Shown: in pieces, positions 63,317-64,000 of the stretch
Numbering within the stretch: the stretch's first letter is position 1
Layout: each line of letters opens with the position of its first letter
From: Streptomyces griseoflavus
Lineage (GTDB): Bacteria > Actinomycetota > Actinomycetes > Streptomycetales > Streptomycetaceae
Reading direction: 5' to 3'
DNA length: 64,000 bases
Assembly: GCF_014649995.1 (NCBI RefSeq)
Contig: NZ_BMUC01000008.1
Span: forward strand, 248,001-312,000
Position numbers and translations under genes: made by a program
Notes under the pieces: model-generated
Database searches by the model: none
What the model saw: only the letters and a program-made list of their open reading frames with translations
Told to the model about the DNA's origin: nothing

Positions 63317-63780
63317 CACTTCCCCCGCGCTACCAGTACGGCGACGACCCGATCGAGATCAACGCGGGCCGGCGGACCGTCAGGATCACCGTCCGCAACA
63401 CGGGCGACCGGGCCGTCCAGGTCGGTTCGGACTACCACTTCTTCGAGGTGAACTCGGCCCTCGACTTCGACCGTGACGCCACGCTCGGCATGCACCTCAA
63501 CATCGCGGCCGGCACCGCCGTCCGCTTCGAGCCGGGCGGCACCCACGAGGTGGAGCTGTGCACCTACGCGGGCACCGGGCGCCTCCACGGCTTCAGCGGC
63601 CTCCTCAACGGCAGCGTCAGGTCGCACCCCGCCCGGGTCGAGGCCGTCAGCCGGGCGATGCGGCGCGGCTTCCGCGGAGCGGGCCGGGAGGAGCAGGGGG
63701 ACCAGCCCGGCGGTGAGGCCGGCAAGGCCGGCTCGGACGAGTCCGGCGCCGGGAAGAACACGAAGAAGGGATCACACTGA
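63313..63780 (+). CDS. ureB: Urease subunit beta with charged C-terminal tail
   Basis: A 155-residue Ure[43 protein letters not shown] is the hallmark, with [17 protein letters not shown]. The normal core ends near residue 105; ~50 further Gly/Glu/Lys-rich residues follow. Start overlaps the chelatase-like gene (ATGA). Confidence 0.97.
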   Translation: MTLPPRYQYGDDPIEINAGRRTVRITVRNTGDRAVQVGSDYHFFEVNSALDFDRDATLGMHLNIAAGTAVRFEPGGTHEVELCTYAGTGRLHGFSGLLNGSVRSHPARVEAVSRAMRRGFRGAGREEQGDQPGGEAGKAGSDESGAGKNTKKGSH

Positions 63781-63781
63781 C

Positions 63782-64000
63782 ATGCCGACCCTCTCCCGCA
63801 AGCAGTACGCCGACCTGTTCGGCCCCACGGTGGGCGACCGGTTCCGGCTGGCCGACACCAACCTCGTCGTCGAGGTCGAGAAGGACTTCCGTGAGGGCTC
63901 CTACGGCGACGAAGTGGTCTACGGCGGCGGCAAGACCATGCGCGACGGCATGTCCTCCGACCCCCAGGCCACCGCCGCCCAGGGCGCTCTCGACCTGGTG
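63782..64000 (+). CDS. ureC: Urease subunit alpha, partial (3' end outside window)
   Basis: The first 73 residues of UreC are present: [33 protein letters not shown] and [18 protein letters not shown]. The nickel-binding His residues and carbamylated Lys lie outside the window. It starts one base after the ureB stop. Accessory genes ureEFGD are not seen and may follow. Confidence 0.97.
   Translation, partial: MPTLSRKQYADLFGPTVGDRFRLADTNLVVEVEKDFREGSYGDEVVYGGGKTMRDGMSSDPQATAAQGALDLV

Overview
The window is chromosomal DNA from a Streptomyces (high-GC actinomycete). The evidence is very high third-position GC, many GTG starts, ATGA/GTGA stop-start overlaps, the order S10-spc-alpha ribosomal operons then truA, rplM-rpsI, glmM, coaA, glmS, acpS, alr, tsaE-tsaB-rimI-tsaD and groES-groEL, a GroEL with a His-rich tail, and zinc-type S14 and L36. 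The species cannot be named from sequence alone.

Layout. 1-2650: accessory genes, namely a partial MmyB-type HTH regulator divergent from an SDR/tautomerase pair, then a DUF2071 gene divergent from a cupin. Each divergent pair is separated by a clear inverted repeat. 2653-19707: rpsJ-rplCDWB-rpsS-rplV-rpsC-rplP-rpmC-rpsQ, rplNXE-rpsN-rpsH-rplFR-rpsE-rpmD-rplO, secY-adk-map, infA-rpmJ-rpsM-rpsK, rpoA-rplQ. rpsD is absent between rpsK and rpoA; that gap holds a 32-bp copy of the rpsK 3' end and a long hairpin. 19853-31579: truA, two divergent membrane/anchored proteins, rplM-rpsI, glmM, DUF389, coaA, a lipoprotein, glmS, acpS and a 45-aa membrane microprotein. Many of these genes appear to give leaderless mRNAs.

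31688-42143: a SigB/SigF-type sigma factor without an adjacent anti-sigma gene, a secreted beta-helix protein, nnrE/D, alr, an alpha/beta hydrolase, tsaE, a 57-aa ORF behind an inverted repeat, a YkuD-like protein lacking the catalytic Cys, then tsaB-rimI-tsaD and a small conserved ORF. 42140-48834: an RHS/YD-repeat toxin gene whose 5' end is missing. The break coincides with five tandem 11-bp repeats. The protein keeps the RHS core, a Hint domain and a 95-aa toxin tip, and is followed by an overlapping candidate immunity gene. 49012-56744: LacI-type regulator, LCP protein, SAM methyltransferase, two tandem lipoprotein polysaccharide deacetylases, and groES-groEL with two CIRCE operators.

56919-64000 is the most unusual part. 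A membrane protein is followed by a leftward set (two FluC/CrcB fluoride channel subunits plus a FUSC exporter) divergent from a rightward urea transporter-urease set (utp, ureA, a CbiX-like chelatase with a His-rich tail, ureB, the start of ureC). An 11-bp inverted repeat surrounds the shared start region. The chelatase lies inside the ureA-ureB-ureC order and may serve nickel handling. The channels protect against fluoride, a known urease inhibitor. Both links are inference. No tRNA, rRNA, CRISPR array, transposase or origin was recognised.
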